A stretch of 64,000 nt of DNA from Shimia sp051201625 (GTDB lineage Bacteria; Pseudomonadota; Alphaproteobacteria; Rhodobacterales; Rhodobacteraceae), in NCBI RefSeq assembly GCF_051201625.1, contig NZ_CP179203.1, forward strand, positions 1,364,001-1,428,000, read 5' to 3'. The position numbers were made by a program, and so were the translations under genes. Every line of letters begins with the position of its first letter. Positions within the stretch are counted from its first letter, which is position 1. This document shows, one piece after another, positions 62,719 to 64,000 of this stretch. The notes under the pieces were generated by a model. It did not search any database and was not told the DNA's origin. It worked only from the letters and a program-made list of their open reading frames with translations.

Positions 62719-64000
62719 TCACACTTCCATCGCTTCAAGTTCGTCGATCATTTCGGATATCATGTTAAGTCCTTTGTCCCAGAACTTTGGGTCAGACGCA
62801 TCTAGGCCAAACGGCGCTAAGAGTTCTTTGTGATGTTTAGAACCGCCGGCTTTCAGCATATCGAAATATTTGTCTTCGAACCCTTTATCTCCGTCGGCGT
62901 AAACTGCGTAAAGAGCATTCACAAGCCCGTCACCAAAAGCGTAGGCGTAAACGTAAAAAGGCGAATGCACGAAATGCGGAACGTAAGCCCAGAAGGTTTC
63001 GTAACCTTCCATGAAGTCGAAAGCCTCACCCAAGGATTCGGCTTGAACGGACATCCATATTGCGTTGATCTCATCTGGAGTGAGTTCGCTTTCGCGTCTA
63101 GCCGCGTGCAGCTTGCATTCGAAATCGTAGAATGCAATCTGACGTACTACGGTATTGATCATATCTTCAACTTTGCCGGCAAGAAGTATTCTACGCTTTT
63201 CCTTGGTTTCGGCAGCGTCTAGCATTGTCCGAAAAGTAAGCATCTCGCCAAATACAGAGGCTGTTTCGGCCAAAGTCAGCGGAGTAGAGGACAGCATTTC
63301 TCCTTGTTCAGCTGCAAGGACTTGATGCACGCCATGCCCTAGTTCATGCGCCAACGTCATTACATCACGCGGCTTGCCCAAATAATTGAGCATGACGTAG
63401 GGGTGCACATTGGTAACTGTTGGATGTGCAAATGCTCCAGGCGCTTTGCCTGGTTTGACGCCTGCGTCAATCCAACCCTGATCAAAGAAAGGTCTGGCGA
63501 TGTCGCCCATCCGGGTATCGAATGCATTGTATGCCTCCATCACCGTATCACGGGCGTCTTCCCAACTCACGGAGCTGGTGTCTTCCATCGGAAGTGGCGC
63601 ATTGCGATCCCAAACCTGCATGCGGTCAAGCCCCAGCCATTTACGTTTCAGTTCGTAATAGCGGTGCGATAGCTTTGGATAGGCGGCGACAACAGCGTTG
63701 CGAAGGGCTTCAACAACTTCAGGTTCAACATCATTGGAGAGATGACGCCCAGTTTGCGCGGTGGGCATGTTACGCCAACGGTCGATAACCTCTTTTTCCT
63801 TGGCCGCTGTGTTGTGCACACGGCTGAATATTTTCAAATTATCTTTGAACACTCGAGCGAGTTCGTGAGCTGCCGCTTCGCGTTTTGCACGATTGGGGTC
63901 AGTAAGGAAGTTCAGCGTGCCCTCAATGTTGTACTCATTGCCGTCCACGTCAAATGTCAGTCCTGCGATTGTTTCGTCAAATAACCGCTCCCAAGCGTCG
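62719..64000 (-). CDS. pepF: M3-family oligoendopeptidase (PepF type), N-terminus beyond window
   Basis: Cytosolic zinc peptidase that degrades short peptides. 426 C-terminal residues are visible and the frame stays open to base 64000 (WERLFDETIAGLTFDV), so the start lies outside. The zinc motif HELGHGVHQ follows TLAHELG; later blocks are FGEMLTFRTMLDAAE and FVHSPFYVYAYAFGDGLVNALY, typical of PepF. Full length is normally about 600 residues. Confidence 0.93.
   Translation of the reverse strand, partial: DAWERLFDETIAGLTFDVDGNEYNIEGTLNFLTDPNRAKREAAAHELARVFKDNLKIFSRVHNTAAKEKEVIDRWRNMPTAQTGRHLSNDVEPEVVEALRNAVVAAYPKLSHRYYELKRKWLGLDRMQVWDRNAPLPMEDTSSVSWEDARDTVMEAYNAFDTRMGDIARPFFDQGWIDAGVKPGKAPGAFAHPTVTNVHPYVMLNYLGKPRDVMTLAHELGHGVHQVLAAEQGEMLSSTPLTLAETASVFGEMLTFRTMLDAAETKEKRRILLAGKVEDMINTVVRQIAFYDFECKLHAARRESELTPDEINAIWMSVQAESLGEAFDFMEGYETFWAYVPHFVHSPFYVYAYAFGDGLVNALYAVYADGDKGFEDKYFDMLKAGGSKHHKELLAPFGLDASDPKFWDKGLNMISEMIDELEAMEV

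Noticed and set aside
1..64000. Mobile elements, CRISPR arrays and rRNA
   Set aside because: No transposase or integrase motif, no spaced direct repeats and no rRNA-like sequence were found on reading through; the only short tandem repeat is the heptamer at 19039.

Overview
The window is a 64 kb stretch of chromosome from an alphaproteobacterium, most likely a marine Rhodobacteraceae (Roseobacter group) member of moderate to low GC. This is inferred from the gene content and order: nrdR-rib-nusB, ybgC-tolQRAB-pal-cpoB-tilS-ftsH, ruvCAB, fhs-folD and rpoH. It is also supported by small proteins typical of the group and by a tRNA-His that lacks G-1 and carries A73, an alphaproteobacterial peculiarity. 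Almost everything is housekeeping. I see no integrase, transposase, prophage, CRISPR array or rRNA.

Layout. 1-4.1 kb: 3' part of rpoD, a HlyU-like gene, a 660-base gene-free stretch and two tandem paralogous secreted proteins. 4.1-15.4 kb: riboflavin cluster (nrdR, ribD, ribE, a RibBX-type ribB fusion, ribH, nusB), interrupted by a three-gene capsule export/lipid-linker block (kpsS-like, Wza/CtrA-like, kpsC) and a proline-racemase-family gene. 15.6-23.1 kb: cspA, a GC-rich non-coding island, mmcB, and two minus-strand catabolic blocks (PcaD-like lactonase plus esterase; HAD dehalogenase, hydrolase and Ser/Thr dehydratase), then an Fsa/Tal aldolase. 23.2-31.5 kb: priA, an MFS transporter, prmA, a DUF1127 gene and ruvCAB. 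31.7-35.2 kb: a zinc operon (zur, DUF2796 His-rich periplasmic protein, ABC ATPase, FtsX-type permease, DUF3299 protein) with a near-perfect palindrome at its promoter. 35.6-45.2 kb: an unknown gene, the tol-pal cluster, tilS and ftsH. 45.7-49.7 kb: a MOSC protein, the tetrahydrofolate C1 genes fhs and folD, and a thioesterase. 49.9-57.5 kb, all minus strand: ligase-associated pdeM and a frameshifted lhr helicase, an SqrR/BigR-like ArsR regulator, an enolase-superfamily enzyme, a frameshifted zinc alcohol dehydrogenase, a TetA-like efflux pump and a small conserved protein. 58.0-64 kb: tRNA-His, a head-to-head pair sharing one CATG start (DUF6476-like/rluD), rpoH, a Gfo/Idh/MocA oxidoreductase and the 3' part of a PepF-type oligoendopeptidase.

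Most unusual points: the two homopolymer frameshifts 3 kb apart (lhr, adh), the zur-zrg operon and its operator, the two-cysteine sulfide-sensor-like ArsR protein, the shared CATG start codons, the degenerate GTP cyclohydrolase II half of RibBX, possible CTG and GTT initiation codons, and the GC-rich structured island at about 16.14-16.44 kb. No clearly new multi-gene system is obvious. The best candidates for new biology are the 16 kb island, the HAD-hydrolase-dehydratase block and the DFWC secreted paralogues.
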